Source: Pseudomonas putida (GTDB taxonomy: Bacteria > Pseudomonadota > Gammaproteobacteria > Pseudomonadales > Pseudomonadaceae). Taken from it: 64,000 nucleotides of DNA. The translations under genes and the position numbers were made by a program. The first letter of the stretch is position 1. Each line of letters begins with the position of its first letter. Under the pieces are notes generated by a model. It made no database searches. It was not told where the DNA came from and saw nothing but the letters and a program-made list of their open reading frames with translations. The DNA is taken from positions 868,001 to 932,000 of the forward strand of contig NZ_JANHLD010000002.1 of assembly GCF_028682455.1 (NCBI RefSeq), in the 5' to 3' direction. Shown here in pieces: positions 27,102 through 34,164 of this stretch.

Positions 27102-28244
27102 TTACAGCGAGCGGGCAACCACTTCGCGCTGGATTTCGTTGGAACCACCGTAGATGCGCGCGACCCGGGCATCGGCCCACATCCGGCCGATCGGGTACTC
27201 GTTCATGTAGCCGTAGCCGCCAAACAGCTGCAGGCAACGGTCAAGTACCTCGCCCTGGCGTTCGGTCAGCCAGAACTTGCCCATCGACGCCAGGGTGGTG
27301 TCCAGGGTGCCGTCGATCCAGCGCTGCACGATCAGGTCGGCGAAGGTCTTGGCGGCCAGCACCGTGGCCTTGACGTCGGCAAGTACGAAGCGGCTGTTCT
27401 GGAAGTCGATCACCGGCTTGCCAAAGGCCTTGCGGTCCTTGGTGTATTCGATGGTCAGGCGCAATGCACGCTCCATCACCGCGACGGCGCCGACGCCGAT
27501 CTGCGCGCGCTCGTACGGCAGCTGGCTCATCAGGGTGTAGAAGCCCCGCCCTTCCACTTCGCCGAGCAGGCAATCGGCCGGCACTTCGACGTCATCGAAG
27601 AACATCTCGGAGGTGTCCTGGGCGTGCATGCCGATCTTGCTCAGCAGCTTGCCGCGACGGAAACCCGGGGTATTGGTGTCGACCATGAACAGCGAGACGC
27701 CCTTGGCGCCCTGACTGGTATCGGTCTTGGCGATCACCAGGACCATGTCGCAGGTCTGGCCATTGCTGATGAAGGTCTTGGCGCCGTTGATGACGTACTT
27801 GTCACCCTGCTTCACCGCGCGGGTACGCACCGACTGCAGGTCGGAGCCGGCACCCGGTTCGGTCATGGCAATGGCGCAGATGATCTCGCCGGAGCCGATT
27901 TTCGGCAGCCAGTGCTTTTTCTGCGCCTCTGTGCCGGACTCCAGAATGTAGTGCGCCACGATGTGGCTAAGGCCCAGGCCGATGCCGCCACCGAAGGCGT
28001 TCATGGTCTGCACCACACAGGCGTAATGGCCGATGGTGCCACCGGCGCCGCCGTACTCTTCAGCCACGTCCGGCAGGATCAGGCCAAGCTCGCCAGCCTT
28101 GAGCCAGGCCGCGCGGTCGGCGTAGTGCTGCTCGCGCCAGTGCAGCTCATTGGGCTCCATGTACTCCTTGGCAAAGCGCTGGACCATGTCGCTAAACTGC
28201 TCCAGGTCTTCGGTCATCCAGGGTGAGCGGTAGTTTTCCAGCAT
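27102..28244 (-). CDS. Acyl-CoA dehydrogenase, long/branched-chain (LCAD-like) type
   Basis: The 380-aa protein has 'IAMTEPGAGSDLQSVRTRAV' and 'GAKTFISNGQTCDMVLVIAK' (FAD and substrate domain), and ends 'ARIYGGSNEIQREVVARSL'. The SCAD-type Glu in YEGT is replaced by Gly. The base is instead the Glu of 'QLPYERAQIG', the position used by long-chain and isovaleryl-CoA dehydrogenases, so the enzyme should be active. LCAD accepts branched acyl-CoAs. It is part of the long minus-strand operon between ligase and SDR, and is preceded by a 12-bp hairpin in the intergenic gap. GAGG lies 8 nt before the ATG. Close paralogue at 31706-32854. Confidence 0.9.
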   Translation of the reverse strand: MLENYRSPWMTEDLEQFSDMVQRFAKEYMEPNELHWREQHYADRAAWLKAGELGLILPDVAEEYGGAGGTIGHYACVVQTMNAFGGGIGLGLSHIVAHYILESGTEAQKKHWLPKIGSGEIICAIAMTEPGAGSDLQSVRTRAVKQGDKYVINGAKTFISNGQTCDMVLVIAKTDTSQGAKGVSLFMVDTNTPGFRRGKLLSKIGMHAQDTSEMFFDDVEVPADCLLGEVEGRGFYTLMSQLPYERAQIGVGAVAVMERALRLTIEYTKDRKAFGKPVIDFQNSRFVLADVKATVLAAKTFADLIVQRWIDGTLDTTLASMGKFWLTERQGEVLDRCLQLFGGYGYMNEYPIGRMWADARVARIYGGSNEIQREVVARSL

Positions 28245-28267
28245 TGCACGGACCTCTAGTAGGAAGC

Positions 28268-28294
28268 GCCCCTGGCGTCAGCGACGCCAGGGGC
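28268..28294. other. Perfect 12-bp intercistronic hairpin
   Basis: GCCCCTGGCGTC (28268-28279) and GACGCCAGGGGC (28283-28294) form a 12-bp stem with a 3-nt loop in the 68-bp gap between SDR and acyl-CoA dehydrogenase genes of one operon. No T-tract follows on either strand. It may stabilise or define mRNA ends of the upstream thiolase-hydratase-SDR part. Confidence 0.6.
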
Positions 28295-28312
28295 TGCAGG
28301 GCAATAAAGCGA

Positions 28313-29146
28313 TCAGAAGTTGGAGCCTGGGCCGCCACCGCAGTAGATGACCTGGCCGGAGCAGAAGTCCGACTCGGGCAGGCAGAACATCACCACGGCA
28401 CCTGCTGCCTCCTGGGGTTTGCCAGGGCGGCCCAGGGGGATGGTCACGGCCGCGTTGTCCAGGCGCGACTGCTGGACGCCAACCTTGATTTCACGCCCTT
28501 CGATGTTCACGGTCTTGCTGTCTTCGCCGGCCAGCGCCTGGGTCAGGCGGGTCTCGATCAGGCCAAAGGCAACGGAGTTGACGTTGACCTTCAGGCGGCC
28601 CCACTCCTTGGCCAGGGTCTTGGTCAGGCCCAGCATGCCGGCCTTGGCCGAGGAGTAGTTGCTCTGGCCGACGTTGCCACCGGCAGCGCCGGAGGAGATG
28701 TTGACCACTTTGCGCAGCACTTCACGGCCTTCGGCGGCCTCTTTTTTGGCAGCGGCGCTGATCACCGGCTGGGCGGCGCGCAGGATGCGGAACGGCGCGG
28801 TCAGGTGGCAGTCCATGATGGCGTACCACTGCTCGTCGCTCATCTTCTGGATCACGTTGTCCCAGGTGTAGCCGGCGTTGTTGATGATGATGTCGATGGC
28901 GCCGTAGTTGTCGACCGCGGTCTTCACCAGGCGCTCGGCGAAATCGGCGGCGGTTACGCTGCCGACGCACGCCACGGCCTCGCCACCGGCGTTGCGGATG
29001 GTCGCGACCACTTCTTCGGCAGGCTCGGCGTCCAGGTCGTTGACCACGATCTTGGCGCCATACGCAGCCAGTTGCAGCGCCACTTCACGGCCAATGCCAC
29101 GACCGGAACCGGTCACCAGCGCTACTTTGCCTTCAAGCTTTTTCAT
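28313..29146 (-). CDS. SDR-family (3R)-hydroxyacyl-CoA dehydrogenase, MFE-2-like (copy 2)
   Basis: The 277-aa protein begins 'KKLEGKVALVTGSGRGIGRE' with intact Rossmann motif, 'IVVNDLDAEPAEEV' (NAD+-type acidic residue), 'NNAGYTWDNVIQ', and the active-site Ser, Tyr and Lys in 'NISSGAAGGNVGQSNYSSAK'. It is the near-identical partner of the SDR at 16101-16934 and aligns without gaps. Placed directly after the two hot-dog hydratase genes, it completes the hydration/dehydrogenation half of D-bifunctional protein as separate subunits. It would oxidise a (3R)-hydroxyacyl-CoA to the 3-oxo form for the SCPx thiolase encoded in the same operon. AAGGA lies before the ATG. Confidence 0.9.
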   Translation of the reverse strand: MKKLEGKVALVTGSGRGIGREVALQLAAYGAKIVVNDLDAEPAEEVVATIRNAGGEAVACVGSVTAADFAERLVKTAVDNYGAIDIIINNAGYTWDNVIQKMSDEQWYAIMDCHLTAPFRILRAAQPVISAAAKKEAAEGREVLRKVVNISSGAAGGNVGQSNYSSAKAGMLGLTKTLAKEWGRLKVNVNSVAFGLIETRLTQALAGEDSKTVNIEGREIKVGVQQSRLDNAAVTIPLGRPGKPQEAAGAVVMFCLPESDFCSGQVIYCGGGPGSNF

Positions 29147-29179
29147 CAGTCAGATCCTTAAAATGCTGTGGGTGTGGAG

Positions 29180-29608
29180 TCAGGCCAGGGCGACAACGGC
29201 TTCGCCGAGCAGCTTGTCTTCGCCGTACTGGTTGGTGCAGCGAATGGCGAGACGCACGCGCTTTTCGCCGTTTTCTTCGAATTTTTCGGTGATCTTGCCG
29301 CTGCAGCTCGGCACGTGACCCAACTGGGTGATGCCGGTGAAGCGCACCGAGAGGCTGCGCACTTGCGGCTGTGGCACCCACTGGGTCAGCAGGCGGCCCA
29401 GGTAGGCGGCCGAGAGCATGCCGTGGGCAAACACGTCGGGCATGCGCGCCTTGCGGGCAAAGTCGATGTCGACATGGATCGGGTTGTGGTCGCCCGAGGC
29501 CCCGCAATACAGGGCCAGGGTGGTGCGGTTGACGGGCTGCAGCTTGAGCAGCGGTACGTCGTCGCCCACCTGGATATCGGAAAACTGAACGTGGTTGGCA
29601 AGGGACAT
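29180..29608 (-). CDS. MaoC-type (R)-specific enoyl-CoA hydratase, catalytic subunit
   Basis: The 142-aa single hot-dog protein has the hydratase-2 motif 'LYCGASGDHNPIHVDIDFAR' at residues about 32-51, with the Asp/His catalytic pair, followed by 'MPDVFAHGMLSAAYLGRLLT', as in hydratase 2 of MFE-2. It hydrates trans-2-enoyl-CoA to (3R)-hydroxyacyl-CoA. The neighbouring gene encodes a second hot-dog lacking this motif, so the active enzyme is probably a heterodimer. The ATG at 29606-29608 was chosen (AGGA 8 nt upstream); the open frame extends into the neighbouring gene. The start is 10 bp from the stop of the partner. Confidence 0.88.
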   Translation of the reverse strand: MSLANHVQFSDIQVGDDVPLLKLQPVNRTTLALYCGASGDHNPIHVDIDFARKARMPDVFAHGMLSAAYLGRLLTQWVPQPQVRSLSVRFTGITQLGHVPSCSGKITEKFEENGEKRVRLAIRCTNQYGEDKLLGEAVVALA

Positions 29609-29618
29609 CGGCAATTCC

Positions 29619-30056
29619 TCAGCGCTGGACAAGAGACGAGCGGATATCGGCGATGTGCTCGCCATCCTGGTTGGTCACGCGGCTTTCCATCACCACGAAC
29701 TGCAAGGCACCGCCCTTCTTTTCGTAGACATCCGAAATGCGCCCGTCGAAGGTCAGCACGTCACCGGCGTAGGCCATCTTGTGGTACACGAACGACTGCT
29801 CGGCGTGCAGGATGCGGCCCAGGTCGAAGTTCACCAGTTTGAGGAAGGTGTTCAGGTCGCGACCCTCGCCTTCCAGGCACTTGAGGAAAGTCGGTGGTAC
29901 CGGCAGCGACTTGTAGCCGGCGGCCTTGGCAACGGCTTCGTCGGTGTAGACGGCGTCGGTTTCGCCGATTGCCTTGGCGAAGAAGCGCAAGCGGCCCTTC
30001 TCGACTTCGGTGTGGAATCTATCGAGCTTGTGCCCGATCAGGTTCTTGTCAGCCAT
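29619..30056 (-). CDS. Hot-dog dehydratase partner subunit (FAS1-like / HadA-type MaoC)
   Basis: The 145-aa protein starts 'ADKNLIGHKLDRFHTEVEKG' and contains 'FAKAIGETDAVYTDEAVAKA', 'LPVPPTFLKCLEGEG' and 'HAEQSFVYHKMAYAGDVLTF', the pattern of N-terminal MaoC-like (FAS1-type dehydratase) hot-dogs that pair with a catalytic MaoC subunit, as in mycobacterial HadAB or steroid ChsH1/H2 systems. It lacks the D-x-N-P-I-H catalytic motif and probably forms the acyl-chain tunnel. It is the second gene of the operon, between a thiolase and the catalytic hydratase gene. GAGGAA lies about 10 nt before the ATG. Confidence 0.85.
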   Translation of the reverse strand: MADKNLIGHKLDRFHTEVEKGRLRFFAKAIGETDAVYTDEAVAKAAGYKSLPVPPTFLKCLEGEGRDLNTFLKLVNFDLGRILHAEQSFVYHKMAYAGDVLTFDGRISDVYEKKGGALQFVVMESRVTNQDGEHIADIRSSLVQR

Positions 30057-30092
30057 GTGTCTCGTTCCTCTTGTTGTAAGGGGCTGTCGGGC

Positions 30093-31277
30093 TCAGTTGC
30101 GACCGTACATGGTCACCACGCAGGCGCCGCCCAGGCCCAGGTTGTGTTGCAAGGCAATGTTGAGGTCTTCGACCTGGCGCTTATCGGCGCTGCCGCGCAG
30201 CTGATGGGTCAGCTCGTAGCACTGGGCCAGGCCCGTTGCGCCCAGGGGGTGACCCTTGGAAAGCAGGCCGCCGGAGGGGTTGGTCACCACTTGGCCGCCG
30301 TAGGTGTTGTCGCCATCGAGCACGAACTGTTCGCCACTGCCCACCGGGCACAGGCCCAGGGCTTCGTAGGTGAGCAACTCGTTCTGGGCGAAGCAGTCGT
30401 GCAGCTCCACGGCGCGCACATCCTGCGGCCCGAAACCGGACTGCTCGTAGACCAGGTTGGCGGCGCGCTGGGCCATGTAGAATCCGGCGTAGGCGATCAT
30501 CGACGGCGGGTCGAACGACTCCACCGGGTCGGTGACCATCGACTGGGCCAGGATCACCACATCACTGCGCAGGCCGTGCTTCTTGGCGAAGGCTGGCGAG
30601 CAGACCACTGCCGCGGCCGCGCCGCAGGTAGGTGGGCAGGCCATCAGGCGCGTCATGACACCGGGCCACAGCAACTTGTCGTTCATCACGTCTTCGGTGC
30701 TGACGATGTTCTTGAACAGTGCCAGCGGGTTGTTGGCGGCGTGGCGGCTGGCCTTGGCGCGGATGGCGGCGAAGGTCTCCATGCGGGTGCCGTACTTCTG
30801 CATGTGCTCGCGGCCGGCGCCGCCGAAGGTCTTCAGGGCACGAGGCAGGTCGACATCGCGGGTCAGGCCTTCCAGCACATGGACCACACTGGCGCGGGTC
30901 TGCGGGCGGTCGTCCCAGTGGGATTTCAGCGCACCGGCCTGCATCTGCTCGAAGCCCAGGGCCAGCACGCAATCGGCCTGGCCGCTCTGCACGGCAGCAC
31001 GGGCCAGGTACAACGCGGTAGAGCCGGTGGAGCAGTTGTTATTGACGTTGACAATCGGGATACCGGTGCGGCCGACTTCATACAGGGCGGTCTGGCCGCA
31101 GGTGGAGTCACCGTAGACATAGCCGGTGAACGCCATCTGCACCTTGTCGTAATCGATGCCCGCATCCTTGAGAGCCAGGCGGGTGGCCTCGGCGCCCATG
31201 TCGGTGTAGCTGGGGCTCGCACCTGGCTTGGAGAAAGGGATCATGCCAACCCCGGCTACCACCACTTTGTCGTTCAT
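30093..31277 (-). CDS. SCPx-type thiolase (lipid-transfer protein family), copy 2
   Basis: The 394-aa paralogue of the other two SCPx-like thiolases has the nucleophile Cys in 'VNNNCSTGSTALYLARAAVQ', 'AVELHDCFAQNELLTYEALG', 'GGLLSKGHPLGATGLAQCYE' and 'NLGLGGACVVTMYGRN'. It is the first gene of the operon carrying both hydratase subunits, the SDR, acyl-CoA dehydrogenase and ligase, so it is the most likely thiolase for this pathway's chain-shortening step, releasing propionyl-CoA if the chain is alpha-methyl-branched. The start at 31275-31277 has AAAGGA about 10 nt upstream; eight further codons are open. It is divergent from an acyl-CoA dehydrogenase gene. Confidence 0.88.
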   Translation of the reverse strand: MNDKVVVAGVGMIPFSKPGASPSYTDMGAEATRLALKDAGIDYDKVQMAFTGYVYGDSTCGQTALYEVGRTGIPIVNVNNNCSTGSTALYLARAAVQSGQADCVLALGFEQMQAGALKSHWDDRPQTRASVVHVLEGLTRDVDLPRALKTFGGAGREHMQKYGTRMETFAAIRAKASRHAANNPLALFKNIVSTEDVMNDKLLWPGVMTRLMACPPTCGAAAAVVCSPAFAKKHGLRSDVVILAQSMVTDPVESFDPPSMIAYAGFYMAQRAANLVYEQSGFGPQDVRAVELHDCFAQNELLTYEALGLCPVGSGEQFVLDGDNTYGGQVVTNPSGGLLSKGHPLGATGLAQCYELTHQLRGSADKRQVEDLNIALQHNLGLGGACVVTMYGRN

Positions 31278-31705
31278 CGATTCGTATCCTTTGCCATGCA
31301 CTTTCAGAGGGGAACCCGCCCGGCTGGCCGGTGGTTGTTGGTGCCCATCGTAGGAGTGGCAAGGGTGGTGCTACGACCGTCGAAGGGATGAAGTTGCGGA
31401 TCAACACGGGAGGCGTTCGAAGGAACGAGGGACGGGAGTAGTGAGTACCCTGTGGCAGCCGGCTTGTCCCGCGATCCAGTGCGAAGCTGCCGTTCGAAAG
31501 TGCAGGCTGTACCGGCCTTGTCGCGGGGCAAGCCCGCTGCCACCGAGTCGACGGATCACGCCCCCCGGGTTGCGCAGCCCTACCCCACCCCCTCCCTTCG
31601 AACGACGCCACGCATACTCCACAGCATCATCCCTTCGGCGCTCCCTGGCCCTGCGACCAGCCACCTAGCATGGCTGCACAGTCCCCCACCAAACGAAGGA
31701 CCGCA
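31278..31705. promoter_or_regulatory. Divergent promoter region with REP pair and three CGTTCGAA motifs
   Basis: The 428-bp gap separates the thiolase operon (minus) from the acyl-CoA dehydrogenase operon (plus). CGTTCGAA occurs at 31414-31421 and 31491-31498, and in inverse at 31597-31604; the first and last are extended to the 10-bp pair CGTTCGAAGG/CCTTCGAACG. A facing REP pair ('tgtggcagccggcttgtccc' near 31451 and 'gtcgcggggcaagcccgctg' near 31521) lies between them. The motifs are candidate operators for a regulator of both operons, perhaps one of the MalT-like proteins; this is inference. No gene was seen. Confidence 0.45.
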
Positions 31706-32854
31706 ATGAGCGCCTATAAACCCTCCTGGCTAACCGAAGACATGGCCATCTTCCAGCAATCAGTCCGCCGCTTCGCCGCCGAAGAACTGGTGCCGAACGA
31801 AGAACGCTGGGCCAAGCAGCAGCACGTCGACCGCCAGACCTGGCTCAAGGCCGGTGAAATGGGCATGCTCTGCCCCGGCATCCCCGAAGAGTACGGCGGT
31901 GGCGGCGGTAGCCACGCCCACAACGCGATCATCGGCTACGAGCTGTCCCATGCCATTGCCACCAGCCTTGGCACCAACGTGCATAGCGCCATTACGGCCC
32001 ACTACATCCTGCGCTACGCCAGCGAAGCGCAAAAGCAACGCTGGCTGCCGCGCATGGCCACCGGCGAGCTGGTCGCCGCCATTGCCATGACCGAACCCGG
32101 CGCCGGTACCGACCTGCAGAACGTCAAGACCAAGGCCATCCGTGACGGCGACCACTACGTGATCAACGGCTCCAAGACGTTCATCACCAACGGCTACCAC
32201 GCCGACCTGGTGCTGCTGGTGTGCAAGACCGACCCGACCCTGGGCGCCAAGGGCATGTCGATCATCGTGCTGGAAACCAAGGACCTGCCAGGTTTTCGCC
32301 GCGGTCGCATCCTCGAAAAACTCGGCCAGAAAGGCCAGGACACCTCCGAGCTGTTCTTCGACGACGTGCGCGTGCCGGTGGAGAACCTGCTCGGCCCGCA
32401 AGAGGGCCAGGGCTTCTACCAGCTGATGCAGCAACTGCCCGAAGAACGCATGTTCATCGCCATGAACGCCCTGGGCGCAATGGAGCGGGCGGTAGAAGAA
32501 ACCATTCAATACACCCAGGACCGCAAGCTGTTCGGCAAGCCGCTGATGGACATGCAGAACACCCGCTTCAAGCTGGCCGAAATGCAGACCACGGTGACCA
32601 TCGCCCAGACCTTCATCGATGCGTGCATGACCAAGATGGTCAATCACCAACTCGATGCAACCACCGCGGCGAAAGCCAAGTGGTGGGCCTCGACCCAGGC
32701 CTGCCAGATCATCGACGAGTGCCTGCAGTTGCACGGTGGCTACGGCTACATGCTCGAGTACCCGATCGCCCGCCTGTACATCAACACTCGCCCGATGCGT
32801 ATCTACGGCGGCTCCAACGAAGTGATGAAAGAGCTGATCGCGCGCACTTTCTAG
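31706..32854 (+). CDS. Acyl-CoA dehydrogenase, long/branched-chain (LCAD-like) type
   Basis: The 382-aa protein contains 'IAMTEPGAGTDLQNVKTKAI', 'GSKTFITNGYHADLVLLVCK' and 'FRRGRILEKLGQKGQDTSEL'. The catalytic Glu sits in 'QLPEERMFIAMNALG' (LCAD position), with 'RIYGGSNEVMKELIARTF' at the C-terminus, very like mammalian LCAD. It is a paralogue of 27102-28244. It is first in a plus-strand operon with a crotonase and a thioesterase, divergent from the thiolase-hydratase operon. The start at 31706 has GAAGGA 5 nt upstream; 12 upstream codons are open but unlike the family. Confidence 0.9.
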   Translation: MSAYKPSWLTEDMAIFQQSVRRFAAEELVPNEERWAKQQHVDRQTWLKAGEMGMLCPGIPEEYGGGGGSHAHNAIIGYELSHAIATSLGTNVHSAITAHYILRYASEAQKQRWLPRMATGELVAAIAMTEPGAGTDLQNVKTKAIRDGDHYVINGSKTFITNGYHADLVLLVCKTDPTLGAKGMSIIVLETKDLPGFRRGRILEKLGQKGQDTSELFFDDVRVPVENLLGPQEGQGFYQLMQQLPEERMFIAMNALGAMERAVEETIQYTQDRKLFGKPLMDMQNTRFKLAEMQTTVTIAQTFIDACMTKMVNHQLDATTAAKAKWWASTQACQIIDECLQLHGGYGYMLEYPIARLYINTRPMRIYGGSNEVMKELIARTF

Positions 32855-32917
32855 CCCCCCGGCCCGCCCGCAGGCGCAAAGGCCCCGGGCGGGCGCTACT
32901 CTGGATCGGAGAATCCG

Positions 32918-33721
32918 ATGTCGGTACTTGAGTTTTCCCGGCAAGACAACATCGCCACCCTGGTGATGTCACGCCCAGGCGTCAAGAACGCCTACAACAG
33001 CGAAATGCGCCTGGCCATGCTGCAAGCGCTGGACGAGATTCGCCGCGATCCGCAGATACGCGCCGTCATCCTCACCGGTGCCGGCGAAGACTTTTGCGCC
33101 GGCGGCGATGTCGGCAGCATGGCGAGCATGGACTATTCGACCGCGCAGCTGCGCACGCGCATGGAGGCAAACCACCGGGTGGTTGCCGAGCTGGTCGCAC
33201 TGCCCTGCCCGGTGATCGCGGCGGTGGATGGCGTTGCCGCCGGCGCCGGTTTCAGCCTGGCCCTGGCAGCAGACTTCACCCTGGCCTCGGAACGCGCGCG
33301 GTTCAGCATGGCATTCGCGCGTATCGGTGCGGTGCCCGACATGGGCGCCACGTACATCCTGCCCCGGCTGGTTGGCCTGCAAAAGGCCCGCGAGCTGATT
33401 TACTCGGCCCGCGAACTCAATGCCGCCCAGGCGCTGGAGATGGGCCTGTTGCTGGAGGTCGTGGCAGACGGCGGCCTGCACGCCCGCGCCGACGAGCTGG
33501 CGCGCAGCCTGAGCAATCTGTCACCGGCGGCATTCGCCATGACCAAGCGCCTGCTGGCCCAATCGTTGAACAACGACTGGAGCAGCCAGCTGAACGATGA
33601 AGCCTGGGCACAGGCGATTGCCATGTCGGGCGACTATTTCAAGGACGCGACCGCGCGCTTCATGCGCAAGGAGCCGTTGCCGTACCGCTGGCCGCGGCCA
33701 GCCAGGAGCGAGCAGCCATGA
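32918..33721 (+). CDS. Crotonase-family enoyl-CoA hydratase/isomerase (PaaG-like active site)
   Basis: The 267-aa protein has the oxyanion-hole segments 'TGAGEDFCAGGDVGSMASMD' and 'AAVDGVAAGAGFSLALAADF'. At the two Glu positions of classical enoyl-CoA hydratase it has Phe residues, but it carries Asp in 'IGAVPDMGATYILPRLVG', the catalytic Asp of PaaG-type isomerases. Double-bond isomerisation is therefore more likely than hydration. This would serve acyl chains with misplaced or conjugated double bonds. It lies 63 bp after the acyl-CoA dehydrogenase gene, with a GC-rich hairpin in the gap, and overlaps the thioesterase start by 4 nt. Confidence 0.85.
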   Translation: MSVLEFSRQDNIATLVMSRPGVKNAYNSEMRLAMLQALDEIRRDPQIRAVILTGAGEDFCAGGDVGSMASMDYSTAQLRTRMEANHRVVAELVALPCPVIAAVDGVAAGAGFSLALAADFTLASERARFSMAFARIGAVPDMGATYILPRLVGLQKARELIYSARELNAAQALEMGLLLEVVADGGLHARADELARSLSNLSPAAFAMTKRLLAQSLNNDWSSQLNDEAWAQAIAMSGDYFKDATARFMRKEPLPYRWPRPARSEQP

Positions 33722-34164
33722 GCAGCACCTCCCTGCATGACCTGGCGCTCACCGATGAGGACGCGCCCTTGGCTGGTTTTGTACCGCTGCAAGCGAGTGG
33801 CTTCATCGCCCAGTGCACCGGCCTCTATTACCACCCGCAGAGCACCCTGCTGGCGGCCCGGATCCGCCCTGAACACCTGAACCCGCTGGGCATTGCCCAT
33901 GGCGGGTTGCTCGCGACCCTGGCCGACTCCGCCCTTGGCCGGGCGATCAAGCTCGCCGCCGGCAGCGAAACGCCCCCGGTCACCATCAACCTGAGCATGG
34001 ACTACCTGTGCCCGGCGCCGCTGGGTGCATGGGTCGAGGCCCATGTGCAGGTTCATCGTATCGGGCGCAGCCTGTACCACGCCAGCCTCGACCTGCGCGA
34101 CGGCGAGCGCCTGGTCGCCCGTGGCAAGGCGACCTTTATCGGCAATGCCGTCAAGGCGCGCTGA
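33718..34164 (+). CDS. PaaI-type hot-dog acyl-CoA thioesterase
   Basis: The 148-aa protein has the thioesterase hot-dog motif 'HLNPLGIAHGGLLATLADSA' (Asn, His-Gly-Gly and Asp typical of PaaI/YbgC-like enzymes), 'TINLSMDYLCPAPLGAWVEA' and 'LVARGKATFIGN'. It hydrolyses acyl-CoAs, probably to recover CoA from stalled intermediates. The ATG overlaps the crotonase stop (ATGA), so it is translationally coupled. Its stop codon (34162-34164) directly abuts the stop codon of the converging LuxR gene, leaving no intergenic base. Confidence 0.88.
   Translation: MSSTSLHDLALTDEDAPLAGFVPLQASGFIAQCTGLYYHPQSTLLAARIRPEHLNPLGIAHGGLLATLADSALGRAIKLAAGSETPPVTINLSMDYLCPAPLGAWVEAHVQVHRIGRSLYHASLDLRDGERLVARGKATFIGNAVKAR

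Noticed and set aside
25344..28226. 960-codon plus-strand frame across the ligase and acyl-CoA dehydrogenase
   Set aside because: Antisense to two genes with complete catalytic motifs; crosses their intergenic gap without any signal.
27102..32854. Acyl-CoA dehydrogenases with YGGS instead of YEGT as inactive mutants
   Set aside because: Both keep Glu in the LPxER position used by LCAD and isovaleryl-CoA dehydrogenase, so they should be active.
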